21,778 bases of DNA. Source: Bacteroidia bacterium. Lineage in GTDB: Bacteria > Bacteroidota > Bacteroidia > Bacteroidales > Azobacteroidaceae. The position numbers and the translations under genes are program-made. Below the pieces are notes generated by a model. That model made no database searches and had not been told where the DNA came from. It was given only the letters and a program-made list of their open reading frames with translations. Below, piece by piece: positions 1 through 6,130 of the stretch (positions within the stretch are counted from its first letter, which is position 1; every line of letters begins with the position of its first letter). The DNA is taken from positions 1-21,778 of the forward strand of contig BNXY01000045.1 of the NCBI GenBank assembly GCA_025999935.1, written 5' to 3'.

Positions 1-2
1 AA

Positions 3-101
3 TCCTATAGTTTTACCATTGCCGTGAAGTCTAATTTGTTGCAGGATTTGAAATATACGCAAAGCAGCAACTCTCGGGATGCAGTGAATTGGGGATACTA
101 A
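3..101 (+). CDS. C-terminal end of an unidentified protein (cut by left edge)
   Basis: An open frame runs in from the left edge and ends at TAA 99-101, giving 32 residues that end in NWGY. The alternating hydrophobic/polar stretch SYSFTIAVKSNLL would suit a beta strand, but nothing identifies the family. The frame is in the same direction as ung, 44 bp upstream, and no convincing Bacteroidetes -7 box (TAnnTTTG) lies between, so ung may be transcribed together with it. It could be a chance open frame, but the good codon make-up and the stop just before the AT-rich spacer favour a real gene end. Confidence 0.5.
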   Translation, partial: SYSFTIAVKSNLLQDLKYTQSSNSRDAVNWGY

Positions 102-145
102 ATAATTAATAATTAAAAACTCAGAACTATTAAAAACTAAATATC

Positions 146-844
146 ATGGCAGATGTAAAAATAGAACAATCTTGGAAAGATCGCTTAACGTCCGAATTTG
201 AAAAACCGTATTTTGAGGCATTGATTCGTTTTATCAAGCAGGAATATGCGACTCAACGGATTTATCCCCAAGGTGGCCTGATATTCAATGCTTTTGATAA
301 AACGGCTTTCGATAAGGTAAAAGTGGTTATTCTGGGACAAGATCCTTACCACGAACCGGGACAGGCGCACGGCTTGTGTTTTTCGGTAAACGAGGGAATT
401 GCTCTACCGCCTTCCCTTCAGAATATCTACAAGGAATTAGCGGACGATTTGGGCATACCGCCCCGTGCATCCGGAAACTTAGAATATTGGGCGGAGCAGG
501 GCGTTCTGTTGCTGAATGCTACGCTGACTGTCCGGGCGCACCAAGCAGGTTCACACCAGCAACGGGGCTGGGAAGAATTTACGGATGCCGTTATCCATCA
601 AATCGCCGAAGAAAAGGAAAATGTGGTTTTCATTCTCTGGGGTTCTTATGCGCAAAAAAAGGGCGCCTTTATAGATCCTTCCAAACATTTGGTCTTGAAA
701 TCGGCGCATCCTTCTCCGCTGTCGTCCTACCGTGGTTTTTTTCGGAAGCAAGCCTTTCAGCAAAACCAACGATTATTTGATAAAGACCGGACAAACACCG
801 GTTCAGTGGTAGTTGAACCATTCAGACTAAATGGTTCAGATTAG
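146..844 (+). CDS. ung: Uracil-DNA glycosylase, family 1
   Basis: Removes uracil from DNA by cutting the N-glycosidic bond, starting base excision repair in the cytoplasm. All family 1 motifs are visible in the 232 residues: the water-activating motif GQDPYH at 64-69 (Asp66), the uracil-stacking Phe79 in GLCFS, the uracil-recognition Asn124 in LLLNATLTV, and the leucine-loop motif HPSPLS at 188-193 with catalytic His188. The length matches the E. coli enzyme closely (229). The ATG start follows an AT-rich spacer; a strong Shine-Dalgarno is not seen, which is normal in Bacteroidetes. The last residues ([18 protein letters not shown]) go beyond the usual family end and lie over a hairpin shared with the convergent asnA gene; the two genes overlap by 9 bp. 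Confidence 0.97.
   Translation: MADVKIEQSWKDRLTSEFEKPYFEALIRFIKQEYATQRIYPQGGLIFNAFDKTAFDKVKVVILGQDPYHEPGQAHGLCFSVNEGIALPPSLQNIYKELADDLGIPPRASGNLEYWAEQGVLLLNATLTVRAHQAGSHQQRGWEEFTDAVIHQIAEEKENVVFILWGSYAQKKGAFIDPSKHLVLKSAHPSPLSSYRGFFRKQAFQQNQRLFDKDRTNTGSVVVEPFRLNGSD
814..838. terminator. Hairpin across the convergent ends of ung and asnA
   Basis: A perfect 9-bp inverted repeat, TGAACCATT (814-822) and AATGGTTCA (830-838), with a 7-nt loop, sits over the last codons of both ung and asnA. Its position suggests it ends or protects transcripts from both sides. No clear T run follows on either strand, so it is not a textbook intrinsic terminator. The loop and right arm encode the final ung residues. 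Confidence 0.4.
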
Positions 845-1870
845 TGAGATGCCGTGTTTTTCCGCTTCTTTCCGCATGTCTTGCGGCCAGATGCTGGCTT
901 GAATTTCCCCTATATGTGCTTTTCGCAACAGAAGCATGCAAAGGCGGGATTGACCGATTCCACCGCCGATGGTTTGCGGCAGTTCGTTGTTCAATAAACG
1001 TTTATGGAAATAAAGTGATTTACGGTCTTCCGTGCCGGATGCTTTCAGTTGTTTTTCCAATACTTCCGGATTGACCCGGATGCCCATGGAAGAGAGTTCA
1101 AAAGCCCTGCCCAGCACATCGTTCCAAATCAGGATGTCGCCGTTCAGACCGGGGAGACCGTTGGCGGAAGTTGTCCAGTCGTCATAATCAGGAGCGCGTC
1201 CGTCGTGTTTTTCTCCGTTGCTTAACGGGCAACCGATACCAATGATAAAAACAGCCTTTTTTTCTTTCGTAAAAGCATCTTCTCGTTCTCTGACGGTTAA
1301 TCCGGGGTATTTCCGAAGCAGTTCTTCCGCATGAATGAAATGGATTTCTTTCGGAAGTTTCGGTTTAAATTCCGGATACCTTTCGTAAACCATGTACTCC
1401 GTGCGGACGATAGCTGCATAAATCCGGCGGACAATTTCTTTGAGAAAATCAAGATTCCGTTCGCTTTCCTGCATAACCAATTCCCAATCCCATTGGTCAA
1501 CATAGAGTGAATGTAAATTACCCAGGTCTTCATCGGAGCGGATAGCGTTCATGTCCGTATAAATCCCGTAACCCGGTTCGATGTTTAAATCGGCTAAAGT
1601 CAGCCGTTTCCATTTCGCCAGAGAGTGCACGATTTCCGCTTTCGTATCGCCTAAATCTTTGATGGGAAAAGTGACGGCCCTTTCCACGCCGTTCAAATCG
1701 TCGTTGATTCCCGTGCCTTTCAAAACAAAGAGCGGAGCGGTGGTACGCCGCAAGCGCAATTCGGAAGACAAATTTTGTTGAAAGAAATCCTTGATGTATT
1801 GGATACCTCTTTCTGTTTCAATCTTATTTAAAGGTGATTTATAACCTTTTGGTGTCAATAAATAGCTCAT
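836..1870 (-). CDS. asnA: Aspartate--ammonia ligase (asparagine synthetase A)
   Basis: Makes asparagine from aspartate, ammonia and ATP through an aspartyl-AMP intermediate; cytoplasmic, with a class II aminoacyl-tRNA synthetase-like fold. The 344 residues compare with 330 in E. coli AsnA. Family signatures are present: an RTTAPLFV stretch near residues 42-49, [15 protein letters not shown] at about 52-66, the DQWDWE stretch near 125-130, and the motif-3-like C-terminal segment beginning [14 protein letters not shown], followed by [11 protein letters not shown]. The ATG start is supported by a promoter 21 bp upstream. It is convergent with ung and overlaps it by 9 bp. Transcribed alone on the minus strand, divergent from tRNA-Arg. 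Confidence 0.97.
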   Translation of the reverse strand: MSYLLTPKGYKSPLNKIETERGIQYIKDFFQQNLSSELRLRRTTAPLFVLKGTGINDDLNGVERAVTFPIKDLGDTKAEIVHSLAKWKRLTLADLNIEPGYGIYTDMNAIRSDEDLGNLHSLYVDQWDWELVMQESERNLDFLKEIVRRIYAAIVRTEYMVYERYPEFKPKLPKEIHFIHAEELLRKYPGLTVREREDAFTKEKKAVFIIGIGCPLSNGEKHDGRAPDYDDWTTSANGLPGLNGDILIWNDVLGRAFELSSMGIRVNPEVLEKQLKASGTEDRKSLYFHKRLLNNELPQTIGGGIGQSRLCMLLLRKAHIGEIQASIWPQDMRKEAEKHGISLI

Positions 1871-1890
1871 TTTTTTAATTTTTTAATGTA

Positions 1891-1921
1891 CAAAGGTATG
1901 ATTTTGTTTCAAGATGTCAAA
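1891..1921 (-). promoter_or_regulatory. Bacteroidetes-type promoter of asnA
   Basis: On the minus strand, TTTG (complement of 1918-1921) is followed after 19 nt by TACCTTTG (complement of 1891-1898). This fits the known TTTG / TAnnTTTG promoter of the Bacteroidetes primary sigma factor. The -7 box ends about 21 nt before the asnA ATG. Confidence 0.8.
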
Positions 1922-1986
1922 ATAATGTGCGTTATTTTTTTTAAACATAAAAAGGGGTACGTTTGAAAAATCAAATTCATTCACCA

Positions 1987-2018
1987 TTTGTTTATTTCGG
2001 GATTTAAATGTACCTTTG
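1987..2018 (+). promoter_or_regulatory. Bacteroidetes-type promoter of tRNA-Arg
   Basis: TTTG at 1987-1990 and TACCTTTG at 2011-2018 are separated by 20 nt, matching the Bacteroidetes consensus. The -7 box lies 17 nt before the first tRNA base. It diverges from the asnA promoter, about 65 bp away. Confidence 0.8.
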
Positions 2019-2034
2019 CAATCGCAAAAAGCAA

Positions 2035-2107
2035 GGCCCCGTAGTTTAGTGAATAGAACGACAGATTCCGGTTCTGTAGGTCACAGGTTTGAGTCCTGTC
2101 GGGGTCA
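2035..2107 (+). tRNA. tRNA-Arg (anticodon CCG, reads CGG)
   Basis: A complete 73-base cloverleaf. The acceptor stem GGCCCCG (2035-2041) pairs with CGGGGTC (2100-2106) with one G-T wobble; discriminator base A2107. The D stem is GTTT/GAAC. The anticodon stem ACAGA/TCTGT (2061-2065, 2073-2077) closes the loop TTCCGGT, with anticodon CCG at 2068-2070. The variable loop is AGGTC and the T stem ACAGG/CCTGT. CCA is not encoded, as is usual in this phylum. It stands alone with its own promoter and terminator, and accessory DNA begins directly behind it. Confidence 0.96.
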
Positions 2108-2129
2108 CAAAAACGATGCAAAGCAAAGT

Positions 2130-2162
2130 AAAATCCTGATTTTTAATGGAATCAGGATTTTT
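2130..2162 (+). terminator. Intrinsic terminator of tRNA-Arg
   Basis: A 12-bp perfect stem, AAAATCCTGATT (2130-2141) and AATCAGGATTTT (2150-2161), with an 8-nt loop and T residues continuing on the 3' side. It begins 23 nt behind the tRNA. The A/T symmetry means it could work in both directions. Confidence 0.85.
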
Positions 2163-2236
2163 GCTTTTAAAGTCCCCTACCCTTTCAGTGCGTTTTTTTA
2201 ACCAAAATTTCATTTTTCGTATTATTATAAAAATAA

Positions 2237-2494
2237 TTGTTTTATCTTTGTATTTCAATCGAATATGAAGCAAATAATGAATTAGGGCATTTTATTGTTG
2301 AATATGAGCAATATGGCGAAGACAGGGCAAACTATGGCGAACATTTGTTGGAAAAAATATCGGCAACATTGGCACAGAATGGATTAAAGAATGTATCGGT
2401 AGCCGAGTTATCGCGATTCCGGCAATTTTATACGGTATATCCGCAAATTCTTGGGGACAATGACAATACAAAATACGCAATTAGTAAAAAGTAA
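2237..2494 (+). pseudogene. Remnant of a DUF1016 (YhcG-type) nuclease, N-terminal domain only
   Basis: The frame encodes a typical DUF1016 N-terminal stretch: GHFIVEYEQYGEDRANYG, then a LLEKIS helix, VAELSRFRQFYTVYP and the QIL that follows. Intact proteins of this family have an extra helical segment before it and a PD-(D/E)XK nuclease domain after it, and run to about 300-400 residues. Here only about 75 family residues remain. No ATG opens this frame; the only upstream start is TTG at 2237. An ATG at 2264 in another frame gives MKQIMN and then a stop, as if a single-base frameshift had cut off the original start. A -7-like TATCTTTG lies at 2243-2250. The gene was probably lost by truncation at both ends. 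YhcG-type proteins are often found near restriction-modification or mobile genes. Confidence 0.65.
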
Positions 2495-2644
2495 TAAATA
2501 ATTAATTAACAATGATTTATACAGAAGTTTGTAAAATATAGGCAAAAAGGGAAGTTGCGTATATTTATGATTGTGCGCAAGTTGTGGACAGTGCGTACGA
2601 ACATTGAAGCAAAATCAAAGTAAATAACATAAAATGACAGAGTG

Positions 2645-3025
2645 ATGAAAAATAAAATTATTAAATTCTTTGGCAAATGCTTAATGATATTTATTTTTAG
2701 TTGTGTGATAAAAGAGGAGAGTAGTTATTTGTATCTTGCCCTTGGTAGTATCGCTTTGAATGCAATTATTGATTTTGGGAATGACTGGATAGTTTTCCTT
2801 TTTAATTATTTTAAAACACAAAAAGCAAAGTTTTCAAAACATAACCTTCATACAGAATATTGTAGTGGGGATAAAAATGGCAAAATAGAGGTTTTCGGAG
2901 AGAACTTAAATATTGATGTCAAAAAAAATGCAAAAAGGATTTTAATAGGAATAGGAGGGGTGTTAATAGCAATAGCAATAGTAAGACTCATATTAGGATT
3001 AATTGCAGAATCTGTATTATTATGA
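2645..3025 (+). CDS. Small membrane protein of unknown function, first gene of a coupled pair
   Basis: Not recognised. The 126 residues (start ATG 2645; a GTG directly before it at 2642 is possible) contain a hydrophobic N-terminal segment (about residues 8-21), a second around 28-53 and a strong C-terminal one around 98-124 rich in Ile/Val/Leu/Gly. Between them lies a hydrophilic part of some 45 residues, rich in Lys and Asn. This suggests an inner membrane protein with two or three spans and a short soluble loop. Its stop overlaps the start of the next gene by 4 nt (ATGA), so the two proteins are probably made together. The DNA is clearly more AT-rich than ung, asnA or the polysaccharide locus. 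No clear -7 box was found directly upstream. Confidence 0.7.
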   Translation: MKNKIIKFFGKCLMIFIFSCVIKEESSYLYLALGSIALNAIIDFGNDWIVFLFNYFKTQKAKFSKHNLHTEYCSGDKNGKIEVFGENLNIDVKKNAKRILIGIGGVLIAIAIVRLILGLIAESVLL

Positions 3026-4005
3026 AACAAAAAATAAAATTATTTTTAATACTAATGGTGGCATTACTTTTTTCGTCTTGTTATCCAGATAGGACTTGTG
3101 AAAATATGGCACAAATAGAAATTGAGCCATATTTAGAAAAAAATGTTTCTGTTAAGGAAATAACCAATGGTTGTATAATCTCTTTTACAGATAAGAGAAA
3201 GGAAGTTTGCGGTGTCTATCTGAACGATTCTTTTTTAGATTATAAACCAAAAAGAATAAGTAATGACAGTATCAGAATAGAACTACAAAACGTAAAAATA
3301 AAAAACAATGATGTATTGAAACTTTATTATGTAGATACAACTTTTTTTGGAGGAAAGATGCGTCTTAAAGAAAATTCTGATGTAAAATTGATCAAATTTA
3401 CTATTATAGAGGAAACGCCTTGCGATTCTATTCTACCTGACCATAATGAAGATTGGGAATGGGAAGACTTGACAGGAGAAGTTGGAAAAAATTTTGTGAA
3501 AATCAGAATTGTGTTTAAAATAATAATTGACCAATTTAGTTGGAAAATTGGTGATAGCAAATTATTAGATAATGGAAGAAGAATGGTTGAAGAATTACCA
3601 CAATATTTAGACAAACTACCCGATTTCGAGGACGCATTAGGAGTAATCGCAGTTGGAACAGCATCACAAGAAAATTATGAGAATGTTTCTGATGAAGTAA
3701 AAAGAGCTGGACAGCGAGCAGATAATATTAGGTTTGTTTTAGATTCTCATCCTTCAATAAGAAAAAAAGAGATTTACACATTGAACTTAGGTGTACACGA
3801 ACCCGTAGCAGGCTTGTTAGGGGCAAATAAAACTTCTTATCAAAGAAGAATAATCATTATTGGCGTTATGGATAAATCAGAAAATATTGGTTCCTTAAAA
3901 TTTGAAGAATGTTTAAGAAAGGCACTTGAACCGAGTAAAGGATTATCATTTGATAAAAATAAGTATTCATCATTTGATTTAAAAAACTATCAAATTAAGT
4001 ATTGA
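3022..4005 (+). CDS. Lipoprotein with OmpA-like C-terminal domain, unknown role
   Basis: 327 residues. The N-terminus is a lipoprotein signal with lipobox LFSSC and lipidated Cys20. The middle part (about 30-155) is not recognised but contains several Cys. From about residue 160 the pattern resembles an OmpA/MotB peptidoglycan-binding fold: a strand FVKIRIVFKIIID, the helix DNGRRMVEELPQYLDKL, a strand LGVIAVGTAS, the helix SDEVKRAGQRADNIRFVL in place of the usual NxxLSxxRA helix, and a final strand YQRRIIIIGV. The fold call is by eye. The ATG overlaps the stop of the upstream membrane protein gene by 4 nt, so translation is coupled. Together they could join the inner membrane or envelope to peptidoglycan; that is inference. 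AT-rich codon use like its partner. Confidence 0.7.
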   Translation: MKQKIKLFLILMVALLFSSCYPDRTCENMAQIEIEPYLEKNVSVKEITNGCIISFTDKRKEVCGVYLNDSFLDYKPKRISNDSIRIELQNVKIKNNDVLKLYYVDTTFFGGKMRLKENSDVKLIKFTIIEETPCDSILPDHNEDWEWEDLTGEVGKNFVKIRIVFKIIIDQFSWKIGDSKLLDNGRRMVEELPQYLDKLPDFEDALGVIAVGTASQENYENVSDEVKRAGQRADNIRFVLDSHPSIRKKEIYTLNLGVHEPVAGLLGANKTSYQRRIIIIGVMDKSENIGSLKFEECLRKALEPSKGLSFDKNKYSSFDLKNYQIKY

Positions 4006-4027
4006 AAAATAAAGTATTGAAAAACTG

Positions 4028-4101
4028 CTGCTAACAATAAAGGCTTAAACGCTACGCTACGTAGCGGAGTTGCGTTTTAAGCCATCGTTGAACGATTGCT
4101 T
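4028..4101. repeat. Complex palindrome behind the lipoprotein gene (attC-like or terminator)
   Basis: GGCTTAAACGC (4042-4052) pairs with GCGTTTTAAGCC (4072-4083) with one bulged T. Inside it CGCTACGTAGCG (4055-4066) is itself palindromic. The left flank holds GCTAACAA (4030-4037) and the right flank GTTGAAC (4087-4093). The second fits the integron attC R' box GTTRRRY, but the left flank fits the R'' consensus poorly. It could equally be a terminator or a dispersed palindrome. The 11-mer AACGATTGCTT at 4091-4101 recurs at 4267-4277. Confidence 0.45.
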
Positions 4102-4314
4102 CGGTAGCGGCGGAAAATAAGCGATTTTTCTCTATGGGGTTTCAATAATCGGATTGAATTCCGGCAACAAAAAAATTGGCAGGAATTTGGTGGATTTTAT
4201 GTTCGTTTTGTTCCTTTTTTTTTGTTTTCCAAAAGTTTTTTAGACCAACAAACATTGAATGTATTTAACGATTGCTTAAACATAAGTGAAGAAAAGGTGT
4301 GACTTGCTGTACTT

Positions 4315-4352
4315 ATTGACGAAAACTTTCAAAAATGTGATTTTTCGTCAAT
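4315..4352. promoter_or_regulatory. Inverted repeat just upstream of the ATPase promoter
   Basis: ATTGACGAAAA (4315-4325) and TTTTCGTCAAT (4342-4352) form a perfect 11-bp inverted repeat with 16 nt between. It ends 3 nt before the -33 TTTG of the ATPase gene, which suits an operator. An ATTTTTGG tract follows, so a terminator role for upstream transcription cannot be excluded. The remaining DNA between 4101 and 4315 shows no other structure I can support. Confidence 0.5.
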
Positions 4353-4355
4353 ATT

Positions 4356-4385
4356 TTTGGGTTTGAATAAAAAGTTGTATCTTTG
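4356..4385 (+). promoter_or_regulatory. Bacteroidetes-type promoter of the AAA_14 ATPase gene
   Basis: TTTG at 4356-4359 and TATCTTTG at 4378-4385 are 18 nt apart. The -7 box ends 15 nt before ATG 4401. It also shows that an upstream TTG start at 4383 cannot be the real one, because it would lie inside the promoter. Confidence 0.75.
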
Positions 4386-4400
4386 CAAAAAATATTTGAT

Positions 4401-5606
4401 ATGATACAAAGAGAAATTTATCTAAAAAAGTTGCGTTCTTTGCGAGATACAAATCTCATAAAAGTAGTTACAGGTATTCGCCGTTGCGGAAAAACAACGC
4501 TATTAGAAGCGTTTCGCAACGAATTAAAGTATTCCGGCATAAACGAAAAGCATATTATTTCGCTTAATTTTGAAGAACGTGAAAATATAAAATTTACAGA
4601 ATGGACTGCTCTTTATGACGAAATTATCACAAAGACAAATCCCAATGAGAAAAATTATATTTTTCTTGACGAAGTCCAGTTATTGACGGATTTTGAAAAA
4701 CTTATTGACGCAATTTATATCAAAAAACACATTGATTTGTATGTAACCGGTTCAAATGCCTATCTGCTTTCGAGCGAATTGGCAACATTGCTTACAGGTC
4801 GTTATGTAGCGATAAATCTGCATCCGTTTTCTTTTTACGAATACACGCTTGCTTTCCCCGAAGAGAAAAATACCGACCGCCTTTTTCGTCAATATATGAA
4901 CAATTCCTGTTTTCCCGAAGCCGTAAATCTCTCGAAAACAGCCCCCGAAATTGTAAATGATTATTTGCAATCAATTTTCAATACCGTTGTTGTAAAAGAC
5001 ATTGTAAAAAAATATAAACTTCGTAATTTCAATAACTTACAGCGAATTATAGAATATCTGTTCGACACTGTCGGCTCGCTTGTTTCGCCAACTAACATTG
5101 CAGAAACACTCAATAAAAATTCTGACAAAACGATTTCGCACAATACTGTAAATAAGTTAATATCTTTTCTTACAGAAAGTTATCTGCTATACGCCGCACC
5201 ACGTTACGACATAAAAGGCAAAGAACTTTTGACAACTAACGAAAAATATTACGTTGTAGATTTGGGCTTGAAAAACATTTTGCAAAGTAACCGTTACGAC
5301 CGCGATATGGGACACAAACTCGAAAATGTTATTTATTTTGAACTTTTACGGCGTGGTGGCGAAGTTTTTGTCGGCAAAAATAAAGATAAAGAAATAGATT
5401 TTATGGTACAAAAGCCAAACAACGAACGAGAATATTATCAGGTAGCATATACAGTTAGTGACGAAAAAACATTTGAACGTGAGTTTTCGTCATTAAGAAC
5501 GCTTCGCGACAACTATCCAAAATATGTTTTAACCCTCGACTACGACAACGCAGTAATAGAAGGCATACAAAAAATAAACGTAATTGATTGGTTACTAAAA
5601 CAATAA
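4401..5606 (+). CDS. AAA_14/DUF4143 family ATP-binding protein
   Basis: 401 residues from ATG 4401. The N-terminal half is an AAA_14 ATPase: Walker A GIRRCGKTT at 25-33 (Lys31), Walker B YIFLDEVQ at 86-93 (Asp90, Glu91), and the sensor-like YVTGSNAYLL around 114-123. The middle (about 205-260) looks like a winged-helix region. The C-terminal half is DUF4143, a PD-(D/E)XK-like domain, with GHKLENVIYFELLRRGGEV at about 304-322, EIDFMV at 331-336 and YYQVAYTV at 345-352; the Lys of a classical nuclease site is not evident. The family is widespread in Bacteroidetes and archaea, often in many copies, and its function is poorly known. The gene is single, with its own promoter and inverted repeat. 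A second, deleted member lies at 21041-21311, on the other side of the polysaccharide locus. Confidence 0.92.
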   Translation: MIQREIYLKKLRSLRDTNLIKVVTGIRRCGKTTLLEAFRNELKYSGINEKHIISLNFEERENIKFTEWTALYDEIITKTNPNEKNYIFLDEVQLLTDFEKLIDAIYIKKHIDLYVTGSNAYLLSSELATLLTGRYVAINLHPFSFYEYTLAFPEEKNTDRLFRQYMNNSCFPEAVNLSKTAPEIVNDYLQSIFNTVVVKDIVKKYKLRNFNNLQRIIEYLFDTVGSLVSPTNIAETLNKNSDKTISHNTVNKLISFLTESYLLYAAPRYDIKGKELLTTNEKYYVVDLGLKNILQSNRYDRDMGHKLENVIYFELLRRGGEVFVGKNKDKEIDFMVQKPNNEREYYQVAYTVSDEKTFEREFSSLRTLRDNYPKYVLTLDYDNAVIEGIQKINVIDWLLKQ

Positions 5607-5611
5607 AACAA

Positions 5612-5841
5612 TGCACCAGAGATAACAATAATATCTACACCGCAGATACACTATTCCCAAAGGGCGGGAAAAAGAAGATATAAAAGCGCGAGAAAAAATC
5701 ATAAATGCAATATACCGAAAGTGGACTGCCGAAAATCCTGAAAAATGCAAAAGTTGTGAAACCGCCACTTGCGCCAAGCCACCAAAACGTTATAAGCAAG
5801 CCGTGTGTGATAGTGTGACAGAGAAGGGTAAGAAAATGTAA
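5612..5841 (+). pseudogene. Frameshifted gene fragment, unidentified
   Basis: One frame gives QCTRDNNNIYTADTLFPKG and then a stop. A shift near 5662 joins it to a second frame that reads GREKEDIKAREKIINAIYRK, then WTAENPEKCKSCETATCAKP, and ends at TAA 5839-5841. Together this reads like one continuous protein of about 75 residues, charged and helical, with a Cys cluster (CKSCETATC) near its end. Neither part has a proper start codon. I do not recognise the family with confidence. It follows the ATPase stop closely and looks like the decayed end of the accessory segment. Confidence 0.4.
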
Positions 5842-6130
5842 AAGTGACATTAAATTAATAAACATTAAAATTTGACAGTTGTGAAACAGTACAGTATGTT
5901 AAATACGACTTAATAAAATCTGTTCAACACCCCAATTTAATATTTAGCCTTTTTTGTCGAATTATCAATCAAAAATAGCTGAAAAATAAGGATTATTTGC
6001 ATTTTTAAAAGGATTAATACAGATTCAACCTTTGTGAATATAAATTCGACCTGTTGTTTCTATTTTATATTCAACTTTGTAACCAAAATATATTAACAAT
6101 TTTTGTATTAACCTCTAAAATGGTAATATC
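5842..6130 (+). promoter_or_regulatory. Leader region of the polysaccharide utilization locus
   Basis: 289 bp without a gene, very AT-rich, in front of susC. No -7 box with a well-placed TTTG could be fixed. Candidates are AACCTTTG at 6027-6034 and CAACTTTG at 6072-6079, both lacking the first T of TAnnTTTG. ATTCA (6023-6027) and TGAAT (6035-6039) flank the first of these as a short inverted repeat, and related ATTC-led segments recur at 6044 and 6069. Activated PUL promoters often deviate from consensus, so a regulator site here is plausible. No regulator gene is in the window. Confidence 0.4.

Noticed and set aside
2495..2644. Intergenic DNA before the accessory gene pair
   Set aside because: I looked for a promoter, an attC-like partner site and small genes; there are AT-rich runs and short dyads but nothing supportable.
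4383..4400. TTG start giving six extra residues to the AAA_14 ATPase
   Set aside because: The TTG lies inside the -7 box TATCTTTG, so it cannot be in the transcript's coding part; ATG 4401 begins the usual MIQREIY-type N-terminus.
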